Of a stretch of DNA of 64,000 nucleotides, positions 48,639-58,351 are shown piece after piece (position 1 is the stretch's first letter; each line of letters opens with the position of its first letter). Below the pieces are notes generated by a model that was not told where the DNA came from, did not search any database, and saw only the letters and a list, made by a program, of their open reading frames with translations. The stretch covers positions 496,001 to 560,000 of the forward strand of contig OZ244148.1 in assembly GCA_965216255.1 (NCBI GenBank), written 5' to 3'. Position numbers and translations under genes: made by a program. This DNA is from G965216255 sp965216255. Its GTDB lineage: Bacteria; Bacteroidota; Rhodothermia; Rhodothermales; Bin80.

Positions 48639-49625
48639 CTAGGTAACAACGCTGCCCAGCACCACCGGATCCTCTCCGTAGCGGCGCAGCACGTCCAGCG
48701 CGCCTCGCGGATCGGACACAATGGCAATAAGCCCAATTCCCAGATTAAAGGTACGCCGCATATCCTCTTCGGGCACACTGCCAAGCTGCTGAATCAGCCC
48801 AAAAATGGGCGGGGGCTGCCAGGCGCCAAAGTCTATGTCAATACCTAGAGGCTTCTGGACCATACGCACCGTATTGCCTATGATACCACCTCCGGTCACG
48901 TGTACGAAGGCGCTTGCCTGATCGCGCAGTGCCCGAATGACGCCGAGGTAAGGGCGGTGCACGCGCAAGAGCAACTCCCCAACAGATTCTCCTCCAAGGG
49001 CATCCGGCTTATCCCGCACATCGTGCGCGGAAAAAAGCACCTTGCGGGCCAGGGAATACCCGTTCGTGTGCAGGCCGGAGGAGCGGATGCCGATTAGCGT
49101 GTCTCCCTGCCTGACGCGCTCGGCGCCCAGAAGCCGGCTCTTTTCCACCACACCGACCACGGTACCCGCCAGATCAAACTCGCCGCCGGCATAGATGTCC
49201 GGCATTTCGGCCGTCTCCCCGCCTATGAGAGCGCACCCATTTAGGCAGCAGGCGTGGGCAAGGCCCCGCATCAAGGATTCCGCTACGGCAGGATCCAGCT
49301 TACCCGTGGCAAAATAGTCCAGAAAAAAGAGGGGATCCGCTCCACAAACGGCAATATCGTTCACACAATGATTTACGAGGTCCTGTCCGATGGTGTCATA
49401 CCGCTGCATCCGGAATGCCACCTTGAGCTTGGTGCCCACACCGTCGATGGACGAGACGAGCACCGGCTGCCGGTACCGACCAGGTTCGATTTCGAAGAAG
49501 CCTCCGAAGGCCCCGATATCGGCCAGCACGCCCGGAGTGAACGTGCCGCGAACCAGGGGGGTCATACGGTGAACGGCCTCTTCCCCCGCTCCTATATCAA
49601 CGCCAGCCTCTTTATATGTCGTCAT
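48639..49625 (-). CDS. purM: Phosphoribosylformylglycinamidine cyclo-ligase
   Basis: 328 residues. It forms aminoimidazole ribotide in purine synthesis. Family marks: YKEAGVDIGAGEEAVHRM, SSIDGVGTKLKVAF, CVNDIAVCGADPLFFLDYFA, GGETAEMPDIYAGGEFDLAG and SSGLHTNGYSLARKVLF. Length is normal. Its start overlaps the phytoene-synthase-like stop by 14 bp, so both are probably translated from one transcript. Confidence 0.95.
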   Translation of the reverse strand: MTTYKEAGVDIGAGEEAVHRMTPLVRGTFTPGVLADIGAFGGFFEIEPGRYRQPVLVSSIDGVGTKLKVAFRMQRYDTIGQDLVNHCVNDIAVCGADPLFFLDYFATGKLDPAVAESLMRGLAHACCLNGCALIGGETAEMPDIYAGGEFDLAGTVVGVVEKSRLLGAERVRQGDTLIGIRSSGLHTNGYSLARKVLFSAHDVRDKPDALGGESVGELLLRVHRPYLGVIRALRDQASAFVHVTGGGIIGNTVRMVQKPLGIDIDFGAWQPPPIFGLIQQLGSVPEEDMRRTFNLGIGLIAIVSDPRGALDVLRRYGEDPVVLGSVVT

Positions 49626-50349
49626 TGTTGCCTAAGCTTGCCTGCAACCAGAGTTGAACGCGCCTGGGCAGTGAGAGCGCCGGCGCAGCAGACCACACGT
49701 CGTAGTCCCTGCGCTCCACGGCCGAAACCAGGTACAAGCCGCCAAGCCAGCTTCGCCTGAATTCGCGCCGCGCCCACCCTGAAAGTTCTCCGCCCAACTC
49801 ACGTCCGTATGCATACGCATTGCGGATAAGAACGGTCTCTTTCCAAATCAGCCGCCGGACCGCGTCATCCATTCTGCGCCTCTTCAGGTCTTCCACTGGG
49901 GTGCCCGCCTGTTCCAGGTCGCTCGCCGGAACAAAGACACGATCCAGATCCAGATCCTCCTGCAACTGGAACAGACGTGATGTCAAAAACAAGGCGGTTG
50001 CGAGCTCCTGCGTCGGACGCTCTTGCCAAGAACCTGTCTGTCCTGCCAAATGCCCAAGCAGTCGCGCATGGCAGCCAACAAAATATCGGCAAAAGTCCAC
50101 CAGGTCCTGCGATGTTTCAAACCGGGCAGGCGGTGCGAGCCGGCTGGCCGCCGAAATCTGTTCCGAAACGAGATCCAATGGCAGGCCACCCCGTCTGCAT
50201 GTGTTCCGGGCTTCTTCGACAACATTCGCAGACGCTGATGCATGCAGTGCAAGGTGCAGCTGCCACAATGCCGCGGCGGCCGGCCGCTGCCTTGCCGGCC
50301 AGGCCTCCGGGCCAAACGGGAGCCGCTGTATGGCTCTCATGCTGTCCAC
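49612..50349 (-). CDS. Squalene/phytoene synthase-family protein
   Basis: 245 residues. The C-terminal half has the second substrate-binding signature LQEDLDLDRVFVPASDLEQA (D-x-x-x-D then R.F.P). The first half contains FCRYFVGCHARLLGHLAG, as in HpnC-like members. The first Asp-rich motif is not obvious, so the enzyme may be divergent. Members join two farnesyl or geranylgeranyl diphosphates. No other isoprenoid gene is adjacent. Start at 50349; the next Met is three codons on. Confidence 0.65.
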   Translation of the reverse strand: MDSMRAIQRLPFGPEAWPARQRPAAAALWQLHLALHASASANVVEEARNTCRRGGLPLDLVSEQISAASRLAPPARFETSQDLVDFCRYFVGCHARLLGHLAGQTGSWQERPTQELATALFLTSRLFQLQEDLDLDRVFVPASDLEQAGTPVEDLKRRRMDDAVRRLIWKETVLIRNAYAYGRELGGELSGWARREFRRSWLGGLYLVSAVERRDYDVWSAAPALSLPRRVQLWLQASLGNNDDI

Positions 50350-51602
50350 TCCAGGAGCTCCTGCTGAAAGTCCAGGGTCGTGGCGGCAAGGCCACGCACA
50401 CGTTTGGGTCCCCGCTCCACCTTATCAAGCCGCGCCGGTACGTCCGCCTGCCATCCTAGTGCGCGCTGCGTCACTTCTGGAAACTTGGCAGGATGCGCGG
50501 TTGCAAGTACGACAAACGGTCCGCCGCCCAGGTCACGCACGGCTTCAAGCGCAACAGCAGTGTGCGGATCGCAGACGTAGCCCGTTTCTTCATATACCCG
50601 GCGTATGCTATCCAGGGTCTCCGGGTCCGTTATGCTGCGGCCACTGATCAAATGCTGCATTCCGGGCACAAAATACTGCAGACGTTCAAAATTGCTGGGC
50701 GCCGCCACATCCATGGCATTGGACAGCGTGCGGACGGACCTGCCACACGGCTCCGGACCGCCGGCAAGAAAAAGGGGGAAACCATCGTTTGCATTGTGGG
50801 CCGCAACGAAGCGTCGTACAGGAACACCGGCCAGCGCAGCCATCACGCCCGCAGTCAGATTGCCAAGGTTGCCGCAGGGAACGCATACGCTGGCACGGTC
50901 AAAGCCGGCCTGCACGAATGCCCAGGCATAGTATAGCAGTTGCGGCAGCAGCCGGCCGATATTTATGGAATTGGCTACGGATAGCCGTATGGGTAGCCCG
51001 GAGGCCAGCGTAGCCTTTACCATGCGCTGGCAGTCGTCAAATGTGCCGGCGACCCGGTACGCGCGCACGCCCGGGCGGGCGAGCGTTAACTGGCTTTCCT
51101 GTGTGGGGCTGACCTGGCCTTCGGGAAACAGCAGTGCCACTCGAAGGCCGCTCCTTCCTGCGAAGCCGTCCGCGACCGCGCTGCCCGTGTCGCCGGAAGT
51201 AGCGACAAGGATGGTGCACGACTCTCCTCCAAGAAAGTGCTCCATAAGACGCGCCATCGTGCGCGCCCCGAAGTCCTTGAACGAATGGGTCGGGCCATGG
51301 AACAGCTCCAGTACGAACACCCCGTCCCATTTCCCTGTCAGGGGAACAAGCGGCACCGGGAATGAGAGCGCATCCCGCAGCAGTGCCCCGAGCGGCTCCA
51401 AGGCCATATCGCTTTCCACATACGGGTACAGCAGCACACTGCCGAGGTCGGCAATGGACGAACAGCTGCGCCAGGAAGGATCAATGCGCGCCATTCGGTC
51501 GGGCACATACAGCCCCCCGTCTGGCGCCAGTCCCGAAAGCAGTGCAGCGCGAAATGTCGCCGCGGGGGCACGCGCACGCGTACTGACGTAATGGATGCCC
51601 AT
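50337..51602 (-). CDS. thrC: Threonine synthase
   Basis: 421 residues, PLP enzyme of threonine synthesis. PLP lysine in GPTHSFKDFGARTMA; phosphate-binding and fold motifs ILVATSGDTGSAVADGF and NSINIGRLLPQLLYY; the C-terminal part has TGYVCDPHTAVALEAVRDL. It follows thrB by 6 bp, so substrate and product genes are coupled. Type II threonine synthase-like length. Confidence 0.95.
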   Translation of the reverse strand: MGIHYVSTRARAPAATFRAALLSGLAPDGGLYVPDRMARIDPSWRSCSSIADLGSVLLYPYVESDMALEPLGALLRDALSFPVPLVPLTGKWDGVFVLELFHGPTHSFKDFGARTMARLMEHFLGGESCTILVATSGDTGSAVADGFAGRSGLRVALLFPEGQVSPTQESQLTLARPGVRAYRVAGTFDDCQRMVKATLASGLPIRLSVANSINIGRLLPQLLYYAWAFVQAGFDRASVCVPCGNLGNLTAGVMAALAGVPVRRFVAAHNANDGFPLFLAGGPEPCGRSVRTLSNAMDVAAPSNFERLQYFVPGMQHLISGRSITDPETLDSIRRVYEETGYVCDPHTAVALEAVRDLGGGPFVVLATAHPAKFPEVTQRALGWQADVPARLDKVERGPKRVRGLAATTLDFQQELLEWTA

Positions 51603-51608
51603 GAGTCT

Positions 51609-52532
51609 TTAGTCGTCGGCGCAGCGCACACCTGTGTCATCGGCTTCGGTGACGAATCCGTCGGACAACATTCCTGCACCCGAAGCGGCCCGCTGCATCG
51701 CATCCAGCACGCGGCGCGCCAGAGACGTGGTCTCGGCGATGGCGAACATGGCCGGACCCGAGCCAGTGAGCGCACACGCAAAGGCCCCTGCTTCGAGCGC
51801 CTCTTTCCGTACCGGCTCATAGCAGGGCAATAGCCGGGCACGCACCGGTTCCACCAGCCTGTCGCGCATCATGTACCGGCCGAGCTCCTGCCATGCTCCC
51901 GACATCAGGGTCTGCACCACAAAAGCCAAGTCGCTCGCATTCCGGACGGCGGCAGAAAAGGGCACGGCCTCCGGTAACAGCGCTCGCGCCTCTGAGGTCA
52001 GCACTTCCATGCGCGGAAGCAATATGGCCAGCGGCAGAGGCCGGCCAAGCCGGATTCTGCGGTAATCTGCAGGATCTGCAGCGGAAGTCAGCACAAGTCC
52101 GCCAAACAGCGCGGGCAAAACATTGTCACCGTGGCGCACGCCACCGGAAGCCACGGCCTCGCCTTCCAGTGCTGCTTCAACCAGTTCGGGTTTGCAGAAT
52201 GGTCTACCAAGTAGCAGGTTGGCTGCCCAGGCCCCTGCCGCGGCGCTCGCCGCAGACCCTCCAATACCTGATCCGAGAGGTATTCCCTTGCGAATGCGCA
52301 GGATGATCCCACCGTCAGCCTGGGCCTGCCTGAATACGATTCCGGCGGCATGGGCCGCGGTATTGCGGTCAGGATCCATGGGCAGGGCTCTTGCCGTACC
52401 GCTCAGCAGATGTACGCCTGGCACTTCCGAGGGCCAGGCTTCCACCACGTCCCCTGCGCCCCCAATGCACAGGCCAATCGTGTCAAATCCTGGCCCGAGG
52501 TTGGACAGCGACGCGGGGCCAAAAGCGGCCAC
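51609..52532 (-). CDS. thrB: Homoserine kinase
   Basis: 307 residues using the GTG at 52532, which gives VAAFGPASLSNLGPGFDTIG, the normal GHMP start. A TTG at 52628 overlapping the upstream stop would add 32 residues not found in homologues. GHMP ATP loop IPLGSGIGGSAASAAAGAW and C-terminal GAFACALTGSGPAMFAIAE are clear. It phosphorylates homoserine for ThrC. It probably shares a transcript with the TIGR04282 gene and thrC. Confidence 0.9.
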   Translation of the reverse strand: MAAFGPASLSNLGPGFDTIGLCIGGAGDVVEAWPSEVPGVHLLSGTARALPMDPDRNTAAHAAGIVFRQAQADGGIILRIRKGIPLGSGIGGSAASAAAGAWAANLLLGRPFCKPELVEAALEGEAVASGGVRHGDNVLPALFGGLVLTSAADPADYRRIRLGRPLPLAILLPRMEVLTSEARALLPEAVPFSAAVRNASDLAFVVQTLMSGAWQELGRYMMRDRLVEPVRARLLPCYEPVRKEALEAGAFACALTGSGPAMFAIAETTSLARRVLDAMQRAASGAGMLSDGFVTEADDTGVRCADD

Positions 52533-52624
52533 ATGAGGTGGTGTACGTGGGTGTTTCGTTGGACCGTCCGGTAGTATCCACAGCTCGAACGCTGAAACTA
52601 CCACTAATGCGCCGACCGCAAGGA

Positions 52625-53335
52625 TCAATCCACTGTGAAAACGGCCGGAGAGGCCAGCCCAGGGTACTTCCTAGCCAGGTCGGCGACCACACGACGGGTC
52701 TCGGGCACGCGGACGCGGGAATCTTCGAGCTCCCTTGCCAGCCGTCTGAGGTCGTCCGGCGTATCGACATCATACCAAGGCGGAAGTACCGTCACACGCA
52801 CCGGTAGCCTGCGCGCCAAAGCAAGCGTTTCACGAAATACGCCCGCATGGCTAAACTTGCGATCCAGCAGAAGATCCGCATGGTAGGGGCACATGCCCAG
52901 CAAATAAAATCCCCCGTCGTCGCTGGGGCCGATGACCGCGGATCCCGGCTCGGCAAGCGCAGCGAACGCCTCCTGAATGTAGCGAGAAGGAAGAGTCGGG
53001 TGATCCATTCCGATGATAACCAGCTTATTGAATCCTGCCGCTTCGGAATCTCGGAAAGCGGCATCCATGCGCGCCCCGAGACTGCTACCCCGCTGGCGAT
53101 GCACTGACGCATCCGGACACGGCACGTCGAGCGCTGGCTTTTCGCCAGACCCTGCCAGGTACACGCGTACGGCCACGCCAAGTCCTGTGTACTGAAGGAG
53201 GCCGTCAGCCAGGAACGCACGGTACAGTCTGGCAGATTCGTTCATCGTGAGTAAGGATAGGAGGCGCGTCTTTACGGTGCCGGGCACGGGAGGCTTGGCC
53301 ATCGCGATGAGAGCCTCTGCCATGGTGGTCACCAT
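52625..53335 (-). CDS. TIGR04282/DUF2064-family glycosyltransferase-like protein
   Basis: 236 residues of the family often called arsenosugar biosynthesis glycosyltransferase: AEALIAMAKPPVPGTVKTRL at the N-terminus, QRGSSLGARMDAAFRDSEAA, LVIIGMDHPTLPSRYIQEAF and GPSDDGGFYLLGM. The fold is GT-A-like with a DxD-like DDGG site. The actual substrate is uncertain. It overlaps the cysteine desulfurase stop by 7 bp. Confidence 0.85.
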   Translation of the reverse strand: MVTTMAEALIAMAKPPVPGTVKTRLLSLLTMNESARLYRAFLADGLLQYTGLGVAVRVYLAGSGEKPALDVPCPDASVHRQRGSSLGARMDAAFRDSEAAGFNKLVIIGMDHPTLPSRYIQEAFAALAEPGSAVIGPSDDGGFYLLGMCPYHADLLLDRKFSHAGVFRETLALARRLPVRVTVLPPWYDVDTPDDLRRLARELEDSRVRVPETRRVVADLARKYPGLASPAVFTVD

Positions 53336-54594
53336 TTACGCCGGCCATGCATACGCGCCACCGTGCGGGCCAGGCAGACAACGGCGGCCTCCAGATCCTC
53401 TTCCGTCGTATCCCTGCCCAGGGAAAAGCGGATAGCGGCAGCGGCGGTTTCACGGGGCAGCCCCATGGAGAGCAGAACGTGGCTGGGTTCCAGCGCCCCG
53501 CTGGAACAGGCGGATCCGGCCGAGACCATGATCCCCTCCAGGTCCAGATTGAGCACTAGCATTTCGCCATCGAGCGCCGTGCCTGCCTGGGGCGGAAAGG
53601 CAATATTGAGGATGTGCGGGGCGGCCGCAATCCCCACCGGTGTGTTGACCACGAACTGGTCCTCCAACGCGCCTCGTAGCCGCTCCAGGAGGCGCCGCTG
53701 CAGCAGGCCCAGGCGCGCCCACACGTCTGCCCGGTCCTTTGCCACCAGATCCATGGCTGCGGCCAAACCCACGATGGCCGCCACGTTTTCGGTACCCGCG
53801 CGGCGCTTGCGCTCCTGCGAGCCGCCCAGGATGAGTGGCCTGAAGTCCAATCCGCGGCGCACGTAGAGCACTCCAATTCCCTTTGGACCGAATATCTTGT
53901 GGCCGGATAGTGACAACAGGTCAACGCCCAGCGATTCCACGTCGAGGTCCAGGACAGACGCTGCCTGGACGGCGTCCGTATGCAGTGCCACACTCCGCGA
54001 AGCGCACACCTTGGACACGGCGGCAAGCCTTGTCAATGCTCCCGTTTCATTGTTTACATAAGCCAGCGACACCAGCCCCGTTCGCCTCGAGAGCGCTTCC
54101 TCTACCTGGGACGGCGAAACGGCGCCGTTTTCGAGCGGAGGCAGCCTTATCACTTCATGGCCACGCGTGGCAAGAAAATTGGCCGTATCGAGGATGGCTT
54201 CGTGTTCCGTGGCAGACGTTACGAGGCCCATGGAGGTGTCCCTGAGCATGCCGCGGAGGGCGGCGTTGTCCGCTTCCGTCCCTCCGCTCGTAAAGACGAT
54301 CTCCGCAGCTTCCGCACCGATATGCGCGGCTACCCGCTCGCGGCACTCCTCCACCGTGCCCCGGGCCATGCGCCCGAGACCATGCACCGAGGAAGCGTTA
54401 CCGTACCGATTCCTCAGATAAGGCAACATGGCATCCAGGACCCGCGCATCGAGCGGTGTCGTGGCCGCGTGATCCAGGTAAATGGGGCGCACTCCCGAGT
54501 GGCTCATCTTTGGGGCTAGTTCCAGGGGCCCACAAGTGGGCGAGCAGGTAACGCTTCCGCAACAGCAGGGATTCAGCCGGCGCATTTCCTCCAT
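53329..54594 (-). CDS. Cysteine desulfurase (IscS/NifS family)
   Basis: 421 residues from ATG 54594, or 392 from ATG 54507 (MSHSGVRPIYLDHAATTPLD), which is the usual family start. PLP Lys in LSLSGHKIFGPKG, catalytic Cys in VSAGSACSSGALEPS, and GGTEADNAALRG are present. It mobilises sulfur from cysteine for Fe-S clusters or tRNA thiolation. The optional N-terminal extension is Cys-rich (NPCCCGSVTCSPTC), odd for the family, and may be untranslated. First gene of the minus-strand run, divergent from murA. Confidence 0.9.
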   Translation of the reverse strand: MEEMRRLNPCCCGSVTCSPTCGPLELAPKMSHSGVRPIYLDHAATTPLDARVLDAMLPYLRNRYGNASSVHGLGRMARGTVEECRERVAAHIGAEAAEIVFTSGGTEADNAALRGMLRDTSMGLVTSATEHEAILDTANFLATRGHEVIRLPPLENGAVSPSQVEEALSRRTGLVSLAYVNNETGALTRLAAVSKVCASRSVALHTDAVQAASVLDLDVESLGVDLLSLSGHKIFGPKGIGVLYVRRGLDFRPLILGGSQERKRRAGTENVAAIVGLAAAMDLVAKDRADVWARLGLLQRRLLERLRGALEDQFVVNTPVGIAAAPHILNIAFPPQAGTALDGEMLVLNLDLEGIMVSAGSACSSGALEPSHVLLSMGLPRETAAAAIRFSLGRDTTEEDLEAAVVCLARTVARMHGRRKW

Positions 54595-54648
54595 TCTTGC
54601 CCGCGGCCTGCGCTATCTTTTAGCAGTTTGACCCGGATTCCTCCATTC

Positions 54649-55950
54649 ATGGACAAACTCGTAATTCAGGGGGGGCAGCAGCTGAGGGGCACCCTGCATG
54701 TTAGCAGTTCCAAGAACACCGCGCTGCCTCTCATGGCCGCAGCCATCCTCGCAAATGGCACGACGACGCTCCACCAGATCCCGCGGCTGCGCGATATCAG
54801 GACCTTTGCCAATGTTCTGCGCGTCTCGGGAGCCGCAGTGGCCGCTGAGGGAAGCGGGCTTGTCATAGACGCCTCCCGCATCGCCTTCCCGGAGGCACCC
54901 TATGAGCTCGTAAAGAAGATGCGGGCATCGTTCTACATGCTGGGGGCACTCCTCGGGCGCTGCGGGCGCGCGCGCGTATCCCTGCCCGGAGGCTGCGCCT
55001 GGGGCCCGCGACCGGTAGACCTGCATATCGAAGGGATGAAAGCACTGGGAGCGCAGATTGACCTGGAGGAAGGCTATGTGGTGGCAAGGGCAAGAGGCGG
55101 ACGCCTTGACGGAGGCTCTTACCACCTGTCCCCTTCCAGCGTAGGCGCGACGGTAAACCTGGTGCTGGCAGCCTCCACCGCCAGAGGGTACACCCGGATT
55201 TCCAACGCCGCGATTGAGCCGGATGTCGTGGTGTTTTGCGAAATGCTCCAGGCCATGGGCGCACGCATTCGGGGGATTGGCACGCGCGTTATTGAAATAG
55301 AGGGCGTAGCAAGTCTTAAGCCCGTTACATTCAGTAACTGCCCGGATCGCATAGAACTGGGCACGTTCATGATTCTTGCGGCCATCGCGGGGACCCCGGG
55401 TGAGACGATACGCCTGGCACATGCCCGCCCAGAGCACCTGGGAGAAGAATTCGTGGACGCATTCCGGCATACGGGCGCCGGATGCGTGCTGGGGCAGAAC
55501 AGTGTCGACGTAAAAGTACCCGAGCAGCTGGAGCCTGTATCGATCACTACCCGCGTTTATCCCGGATTCCCTACCGATCTGCAGGCCCAGTGGACCGTAC
55601 TCCTGGCACAAGCAGGCGGTGAAGCCACGGTCACGGATTCCGTCTACAAAGACCGGTTCAATCACATCCCGGAGCTTGCGCGCCTAGGCGTGGAAGCGCG
55701 CGTTGAAGGAAATACGGTTACCGTCCGTGGCGGCAAGAGACTTACGGGCGCCCACGTTATGAGCACGGATCTGCGAGCGAGCGTTTCGCTTGTTCTGGCC
55801 GGCATTGTGGCGGCCGGCACTACCCATGTCGGCCGAATCTACCATCTGGACCGCGGATACGAGCGCCTGGAAGAAAAGCTCTCGGCTGCCGGTCTTGATG
55901 TGCAGAGAGAGCAGTATGATGAATTCGCCGCGCCACAGATGCCGCAGTAG
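54649..55950 (+). CDS. murA: UDP-N-acetylglucosamine 1-carboxyvinyltransferase
   Basis: 433 residues from ATG 54649 (MDKLVIQGGQQLRGTLHVSS); a start seven codons earlier is less likely. Catalytic Lys-Asn in SSSKNTALPLMAAA, fosfomycin-binding Cys in LPGGCAWGPRPVDLHIEG, GGSYHLSPSSVGATVNLVLA, and PGFPTDLQAQWTVLLAQAGG. It starts peptidoglycan precursor synthesis. The Cys means the enzyme should be fosfomycin-sensitive. Normal length and no obvious partner gene. Confidence 0.95.
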   Translation: MDKLVIQGGQQLRGTLHVSSSKNTALPLMAAAILANGTTTLHQIPRLRDIRTFANVLRVSGAAVAAEGSGLVIDASRIAFPEAPYELVKKMRASFYMLGALLGRCGRARVSLPGGCAWGPRPVDLHIEGMKALGAQIDLEEGYVVARARGGRLDGGSYHLSPSSVGATVNLVLAASTARGYTRISNAAIEPDVVVFCEMLQAMGARIRGIGTRVIEIEGVASLKPVTFSNCPDRIELGTFMILAAIAGTPGETIRLAHARPEHLGEEFVDAFRHTGAGCVLGQNSVDVKVPEQLEPVSITTRVYPGFPTDLQAQWTVLLAQAGGEATVTDSVYKDRFNHIPELARLGVEARVEGNTVTVRGGKRLTGAHVMSTDLRASVSLVLAGIVAAGTTHVGRIYHLDRGYERLEEKLSAAGLDVQREQYDEFAAPQMPQ

Positions 55951-56009
55951 CTAGCACGCCGCCTTGCGCGTCAGGGGCGCTAGCGAGCCCATGAGCTTGC
56001 GTATGGGAG

Positions 56010-56664
56010 CTAAGCTCCTACCACATTCGCATCGCCTATAAAGCCAAGAAGCGTACCGAATAGCCGCTGGCAATGAGGGCACCGACCGCGTACGATCCCT
56101 GGATCAATACGGCCAAGAAGGTCCGATGCATGCTTGATTTTGTGGTACTCTCCCTTCTGCGTACCCTTGGTGGCATGCCTCAGCCCGGGCGATTTCAGCC
56201 TTGGAAACACCCTCTAGATTACTTGCACGCGGGATAGCATTCTCCAGAAATCCCTGCCCGTAGTATCCGGTCAATGCGTCCAGATCAGCTACGATCCAAG
56301 TTTCCATCGTCTGCACCATCAAGTGAAAACGCTCGTCATCGCGGGGGTCAAGAGGCCAATTATCTCGCTGCTTTAAATGAGTTGCTGGCGATGCACTGCC
56401 GACCCCGGTTTCTGCATCCACAAGCAGCACAGCCGTTTCCTTGGCGGATGGCAAGCAGGACCTTCTATACGCGTGAAATGCTGCATCCCGCCTGCCACAA
56501 CAAACCAGTTTCCACTTCCAACCACGCCGCTTACAAGCGTTCTTGATGTCGACCAGAAAGGTGCCCATGCCTCTTCTCAAAGCGGCTTTGGTTTGCCTGC
56601 GATTGCCGCCTTCCATGTAAATGGCAATTGTCACGGGTTGGCGCCCAGTTCGCCCATCTCCCAC
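56010..56664 (-). pseudogene. DUF4276-family protein, frameshifted
   Basis: Starts over the end of the AAA ATPase gene (56664/56631): VTIAIYMEGGNRRQTKAALR, ETAVLLVDAETGVGSA and MVQTMETWIVADLDALTGYY are DUF4276 blocks (TOPRIM-like fold). Near 56190 the family sequence moves to another frame: GLRHATKGTQKGEYHKIKHA then DLLGRIDPGIV, ending at 56010. One small indel thus separates it from a full 210-residue protein; a sequencing error cannot be ruled out. Confidence 0.75.
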
Positions 56665-57845
56665 AGTTCACCCAGCGCATAATTTTTCAACCAATCCTTC
56701 AAGCTCTCGGGATCCAGCCTGTTTAGACCCGTATCGATGCCGGACTTTTCACAGGTGACAACGGCATCGGGCTGATTGGATAGGGCTGATACAAGTGTTG
56801 CCGAATGAGTCGCGACTATTAGCTGCGTGCGCTCCGAGGCTCCAATAATAAGTTCTGTGACAACCGCGACCGCATCGGGATGGAGACCCAATTCCGGTTC
56901 ATCAATGCAAATCAGGGGCGGAGGTGAAGGGTTGAGCAGCGTGGCGAGGAGGGCCATAAACCGAATGGTACCGTCAGAAAGGCGCGTAGCAGGAATCGGA
57001 GCGTTGAGCCCTGTTTCGTGCAGGTAAATTGGGATCGTATTACCAGATACCTTGGTGGAGAATCGGTCGAATCCAGGATAAAAGCGCCGGAACTGCCGGG
57101 TGAATTCACTCCACATCTGACTGTGTTCGATTTCGTTGAGAACCAAGGCGAGATACCTGCAGTCCGGCAGAAGAAAATCTCCAGGCAAGTCTGCAGCCTG
57201 CGCCTTACGCTGTGGAGTATAGCGACCGAATGTCCAGTCGCGCAGCAGCTGCATTTGCCCAAACTGCCGTCCTAACCACGTCAGTTCCGGGAAGCGATCC
57301 GGATCTTTGAATTGCGCAAGAACGGATTGATCTGGCTGCAGGTCCTGTCGCTGGAGTCGACGAGGGCTTGTTGCTCCACCACCCCCAGCGGTATCCCTGA
57401 TATTTATAACAGGGTGTCCTTTCTGAAAACGATAATAAAAATACGCATCGGCATAACCCGGATCAGGTTCTGTTTCTTCAATCCCTTCGTCAAACACTTC
57501 AACCCGACTATTAGTAGTCACGAATTCCAGGCGATAGAGAAGCGTCGATCCTGTTGGCCGATTGTGCCTGCGAAACAAGTTTCCGGTCTCGATCTCCACG
57601 TGGATCTTTGCAACCTCCTGCGCCGGATCCCCTTTCCAGATCCATTCCTTCGCCCCACCTCCGCCTCGAATTGCGGACGCAAGATCCGTCGGCGCCGAAC
57701 GAAGCAATTCAAGCGCCTCAATAATATTCGACTTGCCTGATCCGTTCGGCCCAATCAGGACGTTAAGATCCTGCAATTCAAAGGGTTTCATGTGCGGCGG
57801 AAAAGACAGGAGGCCGCCCATGTTCAGGCTACTAATAAATCTCAT
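56631..57845 (-). CDS. AAA_21-type ATPase, partner of DUF4276
   Basis: 404 residues, intact. Walker A VLIGPNGSGKSNIIEALELL (about 30-50), signature-like ATRLSDGTIRFMALLATLL, Walker B LICIDEPELGLHPDAV, and switch His in LIVATHSATLVSAL. It overlaps the DUF4276 gene. ATPase plus separate TOPRIM-like protein resembles a split OLD nuclease and is common in defence islands. The exact system is not named here. It may sense phage and activate the partner (inference). Confidence 0.8.
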   Translation of the reverse strand: MRFISSLNMGGLLSFPPHMKPFELQDLNVLIGPNGSGKSNIIEALELLRSAPTDLASAIRGGGGAKEWIWKGDPAQEVAKIHVEIETGNLFRRHNRPTGSTLLYRLEFVTTNSRVEVFDEGIEETEPDPGYADAYFYYRFQKGHPVINIRDTAGGGGATSPRRLQRQDLQPDQSVLAQFKDPDRFPELTWLGRQFGQMQLLRDWTFGRYTPQRKAQAADLPGDFLLPDCRYLALVLNEIEHSQMWSEFTRQFRRFYPGFDRFSTKVSGNTIPIYLHETGLNAPIPATRLSDGTIRFMALLATLLNPSPPPLICIDEPELGLHPDAVAVVTELIIGASERTQLIVATHSATLVSALSNQPDAVVTCEKSGIDTGLNRLDPESLKDWLKNYALGELWEMGELGANP

Positions 57846-58351
57846 TGTATAACCGCTGACATCTGGCTCTTGCGTTCAATCGATAAGGTACTGTAATCAA
57901 TCATATTCGACAATCAGACAACCATTGACTCGATTAGTTGTCGCACGCGCGCTTAAGCAGCTCAAGGCACCTTACGGCGATTCCCGGCACACCAACAATG
58001 CCACCAGGCAGCGGTGCTTTGTCGCGGCATACAGCAATCCTGGCTGAAAGGCAACCAACCAGAAGCCAACTCGAACATAGCCTCGAGCACCAAACAAGTC
58101 GTTCGGCAATTCAAGCAGGCACAAGAGACGGCATTACCTTTCTTATGGCCACGCGCATGGCCGCGCAGTAGCACGCAAGGTAGCTGTAAACGGCAAAGAT
58201 TCATCCGAATGAACTGCACCCCGTGCAGTTCACTTGTATCGTTACAAAGAAATCCCGCAAAGAAATCTGCGGAAGGGGCAATTGCACACGCTCAACTCCA
58301 AGTGCCGCTCGCCCGTTTGCACCGCCAGGTGTGGCTTGTGGTAGGACCCGC
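57846..58351. other. Intergenic stretch
   Basis: About 0.5 kb with no gene I can support. It presumably contains the promoter of the AAA_21 gene. No repeat stands out. Confidence 0.5.

Noticed and set aside
52533..52628. Upstream TTG start for homoserine kinase
   Set aside because: It adds 32 residues not expected in the family, while GTG 52532 begins exactly at the conserved GHMP N-terminus.
54613..55665. Long minus-strand frame (350 codons) over murA
   Set aside because: The plus strand encodes clear MurA with catalytic residues; the antisense frame is a by-product of high GC.
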